Below, one piece after another: positions 1-8,334 of a stretch of DNA of 13,409 nucleotides. Position numbers and translations under genes: made by a program. Where the stretch lies: contig JAEWNA010000174.1 in the NCBI GenBank assembly GCA_023392975.1, positions 1-13,409 of the forward strand, given 5' to 3'. The notes beneath the pieces were generated by a model that saw only the letters and a list, made by a program, of their open reading frames with translations, was not told where the DNA came from and ran no database searches. This stretch comes from Pseudomonadota bacterium. Lineage in GTDB: Bacteria; Pseudomonadota; Gammaproteobacteria; Xanthomonadales; Xanthomonadaceae. Positions within the stretch are counted from its first letter, which is position 1; each line of letters starts with the position of its first letter.

Positions 1-1369
<1,369 letters not shown>

Positions 1370-1566
1370 GGCGATTCCTCCACGAATCAACGATGCGACA
1401 GTGTGCCTCAAACCGCTTGTATTGCAGCGCAGCATGACGTTTAGACCATGGTCGAAAAATCGGTGGAATCGGCATTCGCTTCGACCAATGGCGAATAGGC
1501 GGGGCATGGTACGGGGGACAGGCTGCGTTCACTTCACCGCGCATGTGCCCTCGGGAGGGGCCCGCC
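1370..1566. promoter_or_regulatory. Divergent acs / porin control region with an inverted repeat
   Basis: This 197-nt gap between two divergent genes must hold the promoters of both. An inverted repeat is visible: CCATGGTCGAA at 1446-1456 and TTCGACCAATGG at 1480-1491. The arms are complementary over 11 bases apart from one extra A in the right arm, with a 23-nt spacer. The left arm overlaps a perfect 10-bp palindrome, GACCATGGTC (1444-1453). Such symmetry suggests a dimeric regulator or looping site, but I cannot name the protein. No confident -35/-10 pair was found, and no good sigma-54 site. Confidence 0.5.
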
Positions 1567-2931
1567 ATGAACCATCGACTGCAATCCAGGAAGCCATTGG
1601 CGCTGTCGCTGATGGTCTGCCTGCTCGCGCCGGGGCTCGCCCTCGCGCAGGCGAGCACGCCACGCGAACAGGCGCTCGAGGCGCGCGTCGCCGAACTCGA
1701 GAAGATCGTGCAGCAGCTCGTCGCGCAACAGCAGGCGCAGCCCGCGCCCGCCGCCGCCACGGCGCCTGCGGACAACAAGCCGAAGATCCAGACGGCGCCG
1801 ATCATGACCGCGGCCAATCCCGGCACGCGCTTCTCCTTCGGCGGCTTCGTCAAGCTCGATGCGATGGTCACCAAGACCAGCGACGGCGAGATTCCCGACG
1901 GCAGCGTCGGCCGCCTGTTCTACGTGCCTTCGGCCATCCCGGTGGGTTCGCCCGGCGCCCGCGAAAGCGCCGACACCGACATGGGCGCGCAGTTCTCGCG
2001 GTTCTGGTTCGCCGCCGATACCGATCTGGATTCCGGCGACAAGCTCAAGGGCTACCTCGAGATGGACATGTTCGGTGGCGGCAACATCACCGGGAATGAA
2101 ATAGCCACCAACACCTACGGCGTGAGCCTGCGCCAGGCCTACGTGAGCTGGACGCCGAAGGGCGGCGGCACCTGGCTGGCCGGCCAGACCTGGTCGAACT
2201 TCCAGGACGTGGCCGCACTGCCCGACTCCATCGACTTCGTCGGCCCGACCGAAGGCACGATCTTCGTGCGCCAGGCCCAGGTGCGCTACACCAAGGGGCC
2301 GTGGTCGGTCTCGGTCGAGAATCCGGAAACCACGGTCACACCGTATCGCAACGTCGGTGCGCGCATCAGCAGCGACGACAACGTGATGCCCGACCTCACC
2401 GCACGCTGGCTGAAGAAGGGCGACTGGGGCCACTTCACGATCGCCGGCATGGTCCGCCAGTTCAAGTACCAGAACCCGGCCACCGGCATCGACGACACCA
2501 GCACCGGCGGCGCGGTCAGCGTGTCCGGCCGCTTCAACATGGGCAAGAACGACGACCTGCGCTACATGGCCAGCTACGGCCGCGGCATCGGCCGCTATCT
2601 CGGCCTGGCGGTCGCCAGCGACACCGTGCTCGATGCCGGCGGCAACCTCGAACCGATCGACGGCTACGGCGCGTTCGCCGCCTGGCGCCACGCCTTCTCG
2701 CCGAAGCTGCGCGGCAACCTGTTCTATTCGATGGCCGCCTTCGACAACGATCCGGCGATCACCGGCTACGGCGTCACCGAGCGCGCCGAATCCCTGCACG
2801 CCAACCTGATCTACTCGCCGATGCCGAAGCTCGACGTCGGCGCCGAGCTGATCTGGGGCCGGCGTGAACTCGAGGACGACCGCGCGGGCGACCTGCGCCG
2901 CCTGCACGCCCACGTCAAGTACAGCTTCTGA
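1567..2931 (+). CDS. DcaP-like outer-membrane porin
   Basis: A 454-residue outer-membrane protein resembling the trimeric DcaP porin family, which carries dicarboxylates and other small acids across the outer membrane. A Sec signal peptide (basic start, hydrophobic core, ALA-Q cleavage after about residue 27) is followed by a short coiled coil at about 33-56 with heptad-spaced L37, V41, L44, V48 and L51, as in the N-terminal stalk of DcaP. An Ala/Pro/Gln linker follows, then a long stretch of alternating polar/hydrophobic strands rich in Gly, Tyr and Trp, ending in a C-terminal Phe (HVKYSF), the usual beta-barrel assembly signal. The start at 1567 is preceded by GGGAGGGG (1552-1559); the upstream in-frame ATG at 1543 would push the signal peptide inward. 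The permease begins 15 nt downstream, so they are probably co-transcribed. Substrate unknown; family call by recollection. Confidence 0.8.
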   Translation: MNHRLQSRKPLALSLMVCLLAPGLALAQASTPREQALEARVAELEKIVQQLVAQQQAQPAPAAATAPADNKPKIQTAPIMTAANPGTRFSFGGFVKLDAMVTKTSDGEIPDGSVGRLFYVPSAIPVGSPGARESADTDMGAQFSRFWFAADTDLDSGDKLKGYLEMDMFGGGNITGNEIATNTYGVSLRQAYVSWTPKGGGTWLAGQTWSNFQDVAALPDSIDFVGPTEGTIFVRQAQVRYTKGPWSVSVENPETTVTPYRNVGARISSDDNVMPDLTARWLKKGDWGHFTIAGMVRQFKYQNPATGIDDTSTGGAVSVSGRFNMGKNDDLRYMASYGRGIGRYLGLAVASDTVLDAGGNLEPIDGYGAFAAWRHAFSPKLRGNLFYSMAAFDNDPAITGYGVTERAESLHANLIYSPMPKLDVGAELIWGRRELEDDRAGDLRRLHAHVKYSF

Positions 2932-2946
2932 CCCGGAGGGACGACC

Positions 2947-4611
2947 ATGTCCAGCACCACCGCTTCATCCGTCCCCGCGACGGGCAGCCTCACCCAGGGC
3001 CACAAGAAGGTCATCTTCGCGTCGAGCCTCGGCACCGTCTTCGAGTGGTACGACTTCTACCTCTACGGCTCGTTGGCGGCGATCATCGCCAAGCAGTTCT
3101 TCAGCGGCCTCAACGACACCTCGGCCTTCATCTTCGCGCTGCTGGCCTTCGCCGCCGGCTTCGCGGTGCGGCCGTTCGGCGCGATCGTGTTCGGCCGGCT
3201 CGGCGACCTCGTCGGCCGCAAGTACACGTTCCTGGTCACGATCGTGATCATGGGCCTGTCGACCTTCCTCGTCGGCGTGCTGCCGAACTACGCCAGCATC
3301 GGCTTCGCCGCGCCTGCCATCCTGATCGCACTGCGCCTGCTGCAGGGCCTCGCGCTCGGCGGCGAATACGGCGGCGCCGCGACCTACGTCGCCGAGCACG
3401 CGCCGCACGGCAAGCGCGGCCTCTACACCAGCTTCATCCAGACCACCGCCACCGTCGGCCTGTTCCTGTCGCTGCTGGTGATCCTCGGCGTGCGCACGTA
3501 CCTCGGCACCGAGACCTTCGAGGCCTGGGGCTGGCGCATCCCGTTCCTGCTGTCGATCGTGCTGCTCGGCGTGTCGGTGTGGATCCGCATGCAGCTGCAC
3601 GAGTCGCCGCTGTTCCAGCAGATGAAGGCCGAGGGCAAGAGCTCCAAGGCGCCGATCACCGAAAGCTTCTTCAGCAAGAACGGCAAGATCGTGGTCCTCG
3701 CGCTGCTCGGCGCCACCGCCGGCCAGGCCGTGGTCTGGTATGCCGGCCAGTTCTACGCGATGTACTTCCTCACCCAGTCGCTGAAGGTCGACGCCACCAC
3801 TACCTGGCTGCTGATCGCCGCCTCGCTGCTGCTGGGCACGCCGTTCTTCGTGATCTTCGGCTGGCTGTCGGACAGGATCGGCCGCAAGAAGATCGTCATG
3901 GCCGGCTGCCTGATCGCCGCGCTCACCTACTTCCCGCTGTTCAAGGGCCTCACCCACTACGCCAATCCGGGCGTCGAGGAAGCCCGCGCCCGCGCACCGG
4001 CGGTGGTCGTGGCCGATCCGGCGACCTGCTCGTTCCAGTTCGACCCGGTGGGCAAGAAGGTCTTCACCAACTCCTGCGACATCGCCACCGCGGCGCTGGC
4101 CAAGGCCGGCATCCCCTACTCGATCCAGCCCGCCTCCGGCGGCGCGGTCGCACAGGTGAAGATCGGCGACGCCGTGGTCGACGCCTACGAAGGCGCCGGG
4201 CTGAGCAAGGACGACGGCAAGGCCAGGGGCGATGCCTTCGGCGGTGCGTTGAAGGACGCGCTGAAGGCCGCCGGCTATCCCGACAAGGCCGATCCCGAGC
4301 GCATCAACAAGCCGATGGTGCTGCTGATCCTCACCATCCTCGTGATCTACGTGACCATGGTCTACGGCCCGATCGCGGCGTGGCTGGTGGAGCTGTTCCC
4401 CACCCGCATCCGCTACACCTCGATGAGCCTGCCGTACCACATCGGCAACGGCTGGTTCGGCGGCTTCCTGCCGACCATCGCCTTCGCCCTGGTCGCGGCC
4501 AGCGGCAACATGTACCAGGGCCTGTGGTATCCGATCATCATCGCCGCGATGACGTTCGTGATCGGCACCCTGTTCCTGCGCGAGACCAAGGACGTCGACA
4601 TCACGCAGTGA
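2947..4611 (+). CDS. MHS-family MFS permease with large periplasmic insert
   Basis: A 554-residue inner-membrane proton symporter of the metabolite:H+ symporter (MHS) branch of the major facilitator superfamily, which imports organic acids, osmolytes or shikimate. Family marks: FEWYDFYLYG at 32-41 in TM1, the loop 2-3 motif GRLGDLVGRK (83-92), its repeat GWLSDRIGRKK (305-315), RLLQGLALGGEYGG in TM4, and LFPTRIRYT after TM10. Twelve membrane helices can be drawn. It is longer than the typical 430-450 residues because about 120 polar residues (roughly 336-455) sit between TM9 and TM10, on the periplasmic side by standard topology, with Cys361 and Cys377. The start follows GGAGGG at 2935-2940. 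It forms an operon with the porin and diverges from acs, so a carboxylate such as acetate is a reasonable guess, not shown by sequence. Confidence 0.9.
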   Translation: MSSTTASSVPATGSLTQGHKKVIFASSLGTVFEWYDFYLYGSLAAIIAKQFFSGLNDTSAFIFALLAFAAGFAVRPFGAIVFGRLGDLVGRKYTFLVTIVIMGLSTFLVGVLPNYASIGFAAPAILIALRLLQGLALGGEYGGAATYVAEHAPHGKRGLYTSFIQTTATVGLFLSLLVILGVRTYLGTETFEAWGWRIPFLLSIVLLGVSVWIRMQLHESPLFQQMKAEGKSSKAPITESFFSKNGKIVVLALLGATAGQAVVWYAGQFYAMYFLTQSLKVDATTTWLLIAASLLLGTPFFVIFGWLSDRIGRKKIVMAGCLIAALTYFPLFKGLTHYANPGVEEARARAPAVVVADPATCSFQFDPVGKKVFTNSCDIATAALAKAGIPYSIQPASGGAVAQVKIGDAVVDAYEGAGLSKDDGKARGDAFGGALKDALKAAGYPDKADPERINKPMVLLILTILVIYVTMVYGPIAAWLVELFPTRIRYTSMSLPYHIGNGWFGGFLPTIAFALVAASGNMYQGLWYPIIIAAMTFVIGTLFLRETKDVDITQ

Positions 4612-4637
4612 TTCGCGTCTCCCTCGTCATCCGTGCA

Positions 4638-4669
4638 GCGAAGACGCCGGCGCAAGCCGGCGTCTTCGC
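4638..4669. terminator. Perfect 14-bp hairpin after the permease gene
   Basis: GCGAAGACGCCGGC (4638-4651) and its exact complement (4656-4669) enclose a GCAA tetraloop. After a one-base bulge, TGCA at 4634-4637 can pair with TGCA at 4671-4674. It lies 26 nt after the permease stop in a convergent gap. No T-run follows, so it may be a 3'-end stabiliser or a factor-assisted bidirectional terminator instead of a classic intrinsic one. Confidence 0.65.
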
Positions 4670-4741
4670 ATGCAGATCCGCGCGCAGGCATCTGGGCTTA
4701 GTTCGGTTCGTGCCTCCGCTCACCCATGCTCCGCCCTGTAG

Positions 4742-4769
4742 AGCGGCCTTCAGGCCGCTGCCCTTTTTT
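4742..4769 (+). terminator. Rho-independent terminator
   Basis: Stem AGCGGCC (4742-4748) / GGCCGCT (4753-4759) with loop TTCA, then GCCC and six T residues (4764-4769). This is a classic intrinsic terminator for rightward transcription from the porin/permease operon, about 130 nt after the stop. Its stem is nearly identical to the hairpin at 9191-9212, so it is also a copy of a dispersed palindrome. Confidence 0.75.
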
Positions 4770-4868
4770 CCCCGCGGGAAAATGGCCGCCTGGTCTTCAA
4801 CAGCCGAATGGCCGGTCAGGCCGCTCCATCGGGGGGCATTCCCGCTTCGCAGGCATCCCCGCCCGCGA

Positions 4869-5615
4869 TCAGGCCGCCTCGGCTTCCCGCTTCGGTGCCA
4901 CCAGCTTCGCGGCGAGGATGCCGGCCTCGTACAGGAGGTACATCGGGATCGCGAGCATCAGCTGCGAGACCGCGTCCGGGGGGGTGATCACCGCGGCGAC
5001 CGCCACGATGCCGATCAGCGCATAGCCGCGCCAGGCCGACAGCTGCTGCGGCGTGACCCAGCCCAGCAGCACGAGGATGACCAGCGCCACCGGCAGCTCG
5101 AAGCTGATGCCGAAGGCGAAGAACAGCACCACCACGAAGTCCAGGTACTTCACCGGGTCGGGGGTGATCTTGATGATCTCCGGCGAGAACGAGATCAGGA
5201 ACCGGAACGCGCCGTTGAGCACCACGAAATAGGCGAAGGCGGCACCGGCGTAGAACAGCAGCAGCGACGAGACCAGCAGCGGCAGCGCCATGCGCTTCTC
5301 GTTGCGGTACAGCCCCGGGGCGACGAACGCCCAGGCCTGGTACAGCAGCCACGGCATGGTCGCGAACAGCGCGACGTAGAAGTCGAGCTTCATCAGCGCC
5401 ATGAACGAGGACATCACCTCGTACGAGCTGAGGCTGGAGCCGGCGGGCAGCACCGACAGCAGCGGCTGCGCCAGCCACACGAACAGTTGCTTGGAGAACG
5501 GCACCAGCGCGAAGAACACCACCAGCACCGCCGCGAGGCTGCGGATCAGCCGCGCCCGCAGTTCGATCAGGTGGCTGATCAGGCTACCCTCGGCGCCGCC
5601 CTCAGCGTCGGTCAT
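4869..5615 (-). CDS. tatC: Sec-independent protein translocase TatC
   Basis: Core of the twin-arginine translocase; with TatB it binds signal peptides of folded proteins at the inner membrane. 248 residues, typical length, with six hydrophobic segments. Family landmarks seen: HLIELRARL at 15-23, WAFVAPGLYRNEKR at 95-108 (signal-peptide recognition loop), FGISFELPV at 168-176 with the conserved membrane glutamate E173, and TPPDAVSQ at 211-218. The start overlaps the last 14 nt of tatB, which suggests translational coupling, and GAGGA (minus strand, about 5 nt upstream) serves as its SD. It is the last gene of tatABC and converges on the permease gene. No missing residues noticed. Confidence 0.97.
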   Translation of the reverse strand: MTDAEGGAEGSLISHLIELRARLIRSLAAVLVVFFALVPFSKQLFVWLAQPLLSVLPAGSSLSSYEVMSSFMALMKLDFYVALFATMPWLLYQAWAFVAPGLYRNEKRMALPLLVSSLLLFYAGAAFAYFVVLNGAFRFLISFSPEIIKITPDPVKYLDFVVVLFFAFGISFELPVALVILVLLGWVTPQQLSAWRGYALIGIVAVAAVITPPDAVSQLMLAIPMYLLYEAGILAAKLVAPKREAEAA

Positions 5616-5976
5616 CGCCGTCCTCGTCGCGATCGGTGGCCGGGGGGAGCGCCGGCGCCGCGTCCGGCGCGGCGGTCTCCGCCGTCTGCCGCAGCTGCGC
5701 CTGCATGGCCTCGAACTCGCGGCGCGCTTCGTCCGCGGCGCTGCGCATCTCGTCGTCGATCCCGGCGATGGTCTGGCGCGTGTCCTGCAGGCTGCGCTTG
5801 AGTTCCTCGGCGGCGAGTTCGCGTTCGAGCTCCGCCTTCACCGAATGCCACTGCGCCCGCGCGCGACGCACCCACAGGCCGGCGAAGCGCGCGGCCTTGG
5901 GCATGCGCTCGGGACCGAGCACCACGAGGGCGACGATCCCGATGACGACGAGTTCGGAGAGGCCGATGTCGAACAT
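5602..5976 (-). CDS. tatB: Sec-independent protein translocase TatB
   Basis: Partner of TatC in the substrate-receptor complex. 124 residues: one N-terminal membrane helix (MFDIGLSELVVIGIVALVVLG), the hinge GP at 21-22 after it, then an amphipathic and probably coiled-coil helix to about residue 95, and a charged Ala/Pro/Asp tail. The MFDIGxSE start with a glutamate at position 8 separates TatB from TatA. Its 3' end overlaps tatC by 14 nt. The sequence just before its ATG lacks a recognisable SD and lies beside a strong hairpin, so translation may be weak, in keeping with the known excess of TatA over TatB and TatC. Confidence 0.95.
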   Translation of the reverse strand: MFDIGLSELVVIGIVALVVLGPERMPKAARFAGLWVRRARAQWHSVKAELERELAAEELKRSLQDTRQTIAGIDDEMRSAADEARREFEAMQAQLRQTAETAAPDAAPALPPATDRDEDGDDRR

Positions 5977-5984
5977 GGCGAGAG

Positions 5985-6003
5985 GCCGCGGGCGGCCCGC
6001 GGC
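5985..6003 (-). other. Hairpin between tatA and tatB
   Basis: In the 39-nt tatA-tatB gap an 8-bp GC-only stem (5985-5992 with 5996-6003) closes on a CGG loop. There is no T-run. On the mRNA it ends 8 nt before the tatB start codon, where it could protect the 3' end of tatA mRNA or limit tatB translation. Confidence 0.5.
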
Positions 6004-6015
6004 GGTGCGGCGCGA

Positions 6016-6246
6016 TCAGCGCGCGACGTGGTCGTCGTCGCGCTGAGTCTCGGCGGACGTCGTGTCGCGCGGCTGCGACTGGTCCTTCAGCTGGGCGGGC
6101 TTGTCGCCCTCGCCCTGCACGCCTTTCTTGAACTCGTTGACCGCCTTGCCCAGGTCCTTGGCGCCGCTGGTCAGGCGCTTGGTCCCGAACACCAGCAGCA
6201 CGATGACCAGAAGGATGATCCAGTGCGTGAGGCTCATGCCGCCCAT
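6016..6246 (-). CDS. tatA: Sec-independent protein translocase TatA
   Basis: Pore or membrane-thinning component of the Tat system. 76 residues: short periplasmic start, one membrane helix (about 9-21) ending in the invariant FG pair (F20-G21), then an amphipathic helix (TKRLTSGAKDLGKAVNEFKKG) and a charged tail. I chose the start MGGMSLTHW because it aligns with the MGSFSIWHW-type start of related TatA proteins. The longer reading from 6291 adds 15 unrelated residues, and MSLTHW (6237) would lose the conserved glycines. No strong SD is visible. It is the first gene of tatABC; an 81-nt gap separates it from the SYLF gene upstream and could hold its promoter. Confidence 0.93.
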   Translation of the reverse strand: MGGMSLTHWIILLVIVLLVFGTKRLTSGAKDLGKAVNEFKKGVQGEGDKPAQLKDQSQPRDTTSAETQRDDDHVAR

Positions 6247-6327
6247 CGGAGTGCTCGCAGGGATGAAAAACAGGCGCTCAGGATACCGCATCGCCGGCGG
6301 TCGCCCCTGAATCCGGGCGGCACGGGC

Positions 6328-7197
6328 TCACGGCGTCGCGGGAAGCGCCTCGACCTTGGCCGGATTCTCGACCGGCTGGAAGGGTTCCGGCTGCGGCATC
6401 GGCTGTGCGTCGGGAACGGCCTGCGGCACCGGCTGGGCCGCAGGCGCCGTGCCTTCGGGGGCCTCGGTGCCGCGCGCGGCGGCCTTGGCGCTGGCCTTGA
6501 CCAGGTCGTCACGGAAGGCGGCGACCGCGGGGGACGGCGGTTGCGGCGCGCGCGCCTCGAACACCATGCGCGGCGTGGTGTCCTGCCCGTAGACCGCCTC
6601 GTTGGCGCGATCGTCGATCGAGAGCACCGCGCCATCCAGCGCGACGCCGGCGAACAGGCCGCGGGCGCGCGACCAGGACCAGATCTCGGCCTTCATCTGG
6701 CCGTCGGTGGCGGCGGAGGCATTCCGGCCCAGTGGGCCGGCGGCGACGCCGGCGTCGGCGCCGAGGGTGAACTTGCCATTGACGATGGTGTCCAGGCCGC
6801 GGCGGCTGCGGAACACCAGCACGATGTCGGCCGACTGCACGCCGACCTGCAGGCCGACGCTGCCGCCGGTGAGGCTGACGAACACCGGGTCGGACCAGCC
6901 GCCGTCCTCGGTCCGCACCGACAGCAGGCCATGGCCGCGGCGGCCACCGAGGACCAGGCCGGCCTTGATCGAGTCCGGGACGATGACGATCGCCTTGGCC
7001 TCGTCGAGCAGCTTGTCGGGAATCGCGGATTCCGGGATCGCCTGGATCTCGTCCAGCACACGGATGGCGTTCTGCGCCTGCGCGTCCTCGCGCGGCCCGG
7101 CGTACACCGGCGAGACCAGAACGGCGGACAGGGCGACGGCGAGGGCGACGATGCGCGGGCTGCGCAGGGACGCGTTCGACGAGGGCAGGTTCGACAT
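6328..7197 (-). CDS. Secreted SYLF-domain (Ysc84-like) lipid-binding protein
   Basis: A 289-residue exported protein. The Sec signal peptide covers about 1-33 (core VALAVALSAVLV, cleavage near VYA-G); it has no twin-arginine motif. Residues about 60-215 match the SYLF/Ysc84 fold, seen in KAIVIVPDSIKAGLVLGGRRGHG (split around 69-90), ADIVLVFRSRRGL (123-135) and the signature GLFAGVALDGAVLSID (180-195). Eukaryotic SYLF proteins bind phosphoinositides; the bacterial role is poorly known and probably envelope-related. A Pro/Ala/Gln-rich, likely disordered tail runs from about 243 to 289 and is an extra on the usual domain. The start at 7197 fits the signal peptide; the open frame beyond it is antisense to hemH. 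It lies upstream of tatABC on the same strand and diverges from hemH. Confidence 0.85.
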   Translation of the reverse strand: MSNLPSSNASLRSPRIVALAVALSAVLVSPVYAGPREDAQAQNAIRVLDEIQAIPESAIPDKLLDEAKAIVIVPDSIKAGLVLGGRRGHGLLSVRTEDGGWSDPVFVSLTGGSVGLQVGVQSADIVLVFRSRRGLDTIVNGKFTLGADAGVAAGPLGRNASAATDGQMKAEIWSWSRARGLFAGVALDGAVLSIDDRANEAVYGQDTTPRMVFEARAPQPPSPAVAAFRDDLVKASAKAAARGTEAPEGTAPAAQPVPQAVPDAQPMPQPEPFQPVENPAKVEALPATP

Positions 7198-7267
7198 GGG
7201 CAGGGCGTCTCGACTCCGGGGGTGCGGCCGAGCGTACGGCGCAGGGCATGAACCGTGCCCGTCCGCG

Positions 7268-7303
7268 CTGACGCTGGTGCGCGCAGCTGTCATCCTATGT
7301 GGA
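7268..7303 (+). promoter_or_regulatory. Possible hemH promoter giving a leaderless mRNA
   Basis: CTGACG (7268-7273), a 17-nt spacer and CATCCT (7291-7296) form a weak sigma-70-like pair (4/6 and 3/6 matches). The predicted +1 falls exactly on the ATG at 7303, and no SD precedes that ATG. Low confidence because the -10 match is poor. Confidence 0.3.
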
Positions 7304-8334
7304 TGAGTCCACCCGCTTCCGACGCCGCCCCCATGGAAGGCCTCGCGCCCGATACCGCCGTGCTGCTGGTCAACCTCGGCACGCCCGATGCGCCGACCGC
7401 GCCGGCGGTGCGCCGCTACCTGTCCGAATTCCTGCACGACCACCGGGTGGTGGCGCTGAGCCGCTGGCTGTGGTGCCCGCTGCTGCACTTCGTCATCCTG
7501 CCGATCCGCGGGCCGAAGGTCGCGCACAAGTACGCCGAGATCTGGATGGCCGGTGGCTCGCCGCTGGCGGTGCATACCGCCGGGCTGGCCGAGGCCATGC
7601 AGGCGCGGCTGCCCGACCTGCGCGTGGCCTGGGCGATGCGCTACGGCAAGCCGGCGATGGCCGACGTGGTCGCCGCGCTGCGCGCAGAGGGCGTGCGCCG
7701 GATCGTGGTGCTGCCGCTGTATCCGCAGTACTCGACCACGACCACGGCGTCGGTGGAGGACGTGGTCGCACGACTCGCCCGCGACGCCGGCGACGCGGTG
7801 CGCTTCGACACCATCGCCGACTACCACGTCGACCCGGCCTGGGTGGCCGCGGTCGCCGGTTCGATCCGCGAGCACTGGGCCGAACACGGCCGCGCCGATC
7901 GCCTGCTGTTCTCGTTCCACGGCATCCCGCAGCGGCTGGCCGACGCCAGCGATCCCTATCCCGCGCACTGCCGCGCCGGTACCGACGCGATCGTCAAAGC
8001 GCTGGCCACGGACGCCGGCTTCGATCCGGCGCAGGCGGTGCAGACCTTCCAGTCGCGCTTCGGCCGCGAACCGTGGCTGCAGCCCTACACCGACGACACG
8101 CTGAAGGCGCTGGCGGCGCAGGGCGTGAAAACGGTGGACGTCGTCTGCCCGGGCTTCGCGGTGGACTGCCTCGAGACGCTGGAGGAGATCTCGCTGCAGA
8201 ACGCCGCCCTGTTCCGCGCGGCCGGCGGCGAATCGCTCCGTTACATCCCCTGCCTCAATGCGTCCGATCCGCATGCCGATGCGCTGGCGGCGCTGGTGCG
8301 GCGTCGCCTGCACGCGGGGGCCGCGCATGCGTGA
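7303..8334 (+). CDS. hemH: Ferrochelatase
   Basis: Inserts Fe2+ into protoporphyrin IX, the last step of heme synthesis, at the inner face of the membrane. Read from 7303 it has 343 residues. Seen: LLVNLGTPDAPT at the N-terminus, LPLYPQYSTTTTAS at 137-150, the catalytic histidine H206 in LFSFHGIP, and the CPGFAVDCLETLEE block with the conserved active-site glutamate E291. The start is uncertain: ATGs at 7297, 7303 and 7333 are in frame, none with a clear SD, and relatives often begin close to the 7333 methionine (333 residues). The last 8 nt overlap the hydrolase gene, implying co-transcription and coupling. It diverges from the SYLF gene across about 105 nt, which contain a 7-bp hairpin (7244-7250 with 7254-7260). 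Confidence 0.95.
   Translation: MSPPASDAAPMEGLAPDTAVLLVNLGTPDAPTAPAVRRYLSEFLHDHRVVALSRWLWCPLLHFVILPIRGPKVAHKYAEIWMAGGSPLAVHTAGLAEAMQARLPDLRVAWAMRYGKPAMADVVAALRAEGVRRIVVLPLYPQYSTTTTASVEDVVARLARDAGDAVRFDTIADYHVDPAWVAAVAGSIREHWAEHGRADRLLFSFHGIPQRLADASDPYPAHCRAGTDAIVKALATDAGFDPAQAVQTFQSRFGREPWLQPYTDDTLKALAAQGVKTVDVVCPGFAVDCLETLEEISLQNAALFRAAGGESLRYIPCLNASDPHADALAALVRRRLHAGAAHA

Larger units (their letters stand above)
4612..4868. repeat. Convergent gap with repeat-like palindromic elements
   Basis: A 257-nt non-coding stretch between the permease (plus) and tatC (minus). Besides the two hairpins listed separately, GAGCGGCCT at 4741-4749 recurs inverted as AGGCCGCTC at 4818-4826, bounding an 86-nt segment. 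A short direct repeat, GGCATTCCCGC (4835-4845) and GGCATCCCCGC (4852-4862), lies 17 nt apart. Together these resemble a REP-type intergenic element; I see no gene. Confidence 0.4.

Noticed and set aside
1382..1420. Possible sigma-54 site in front of acs on the minus strand (GAGGCACACTGTCGC)
   Set aside because: Spacing is GG-N9-GC, one short of the strict requirement, and the -24 TGG is broken.
1567..1650. RK pair in the porin signal peptide as a Tat motif near tatABC
   Set aside because: It lacks the second Arg and the FLK context, and outer-membrane barrels use the Sec and BAM route.
1534..2913. A 459-codon minus-strand frame opposite the porin
   Set aside because: The porin has a signal peptide, SD and barrel-ending Phe; the antisense frame has none of these and is Gly/Ala/Arg-rich.
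3952..4311. Permease insert as a frameshift or gene fusion artefact
   Set aside because: The frame is continuous, codon use is like the flanking parts, and TM10-TM12 resume normally with family motifs.
2965..4440. A 491-codon minus-strand frame opposite the permease
   Set aside because: The permease has clear family motifs and an SD; the antisense product is Glu/His/Gly-rich with no recognisable domain.
3045..5801. A 918-codon open frame on the plus strand
   Set aside because: It runs out of frame through the permease, across the hairpin-filled gap and antisense to tatC and tatB. Its product is Arg/Gly/His-rich low-complexity sequence, the usual shadow in high-GC DNA.
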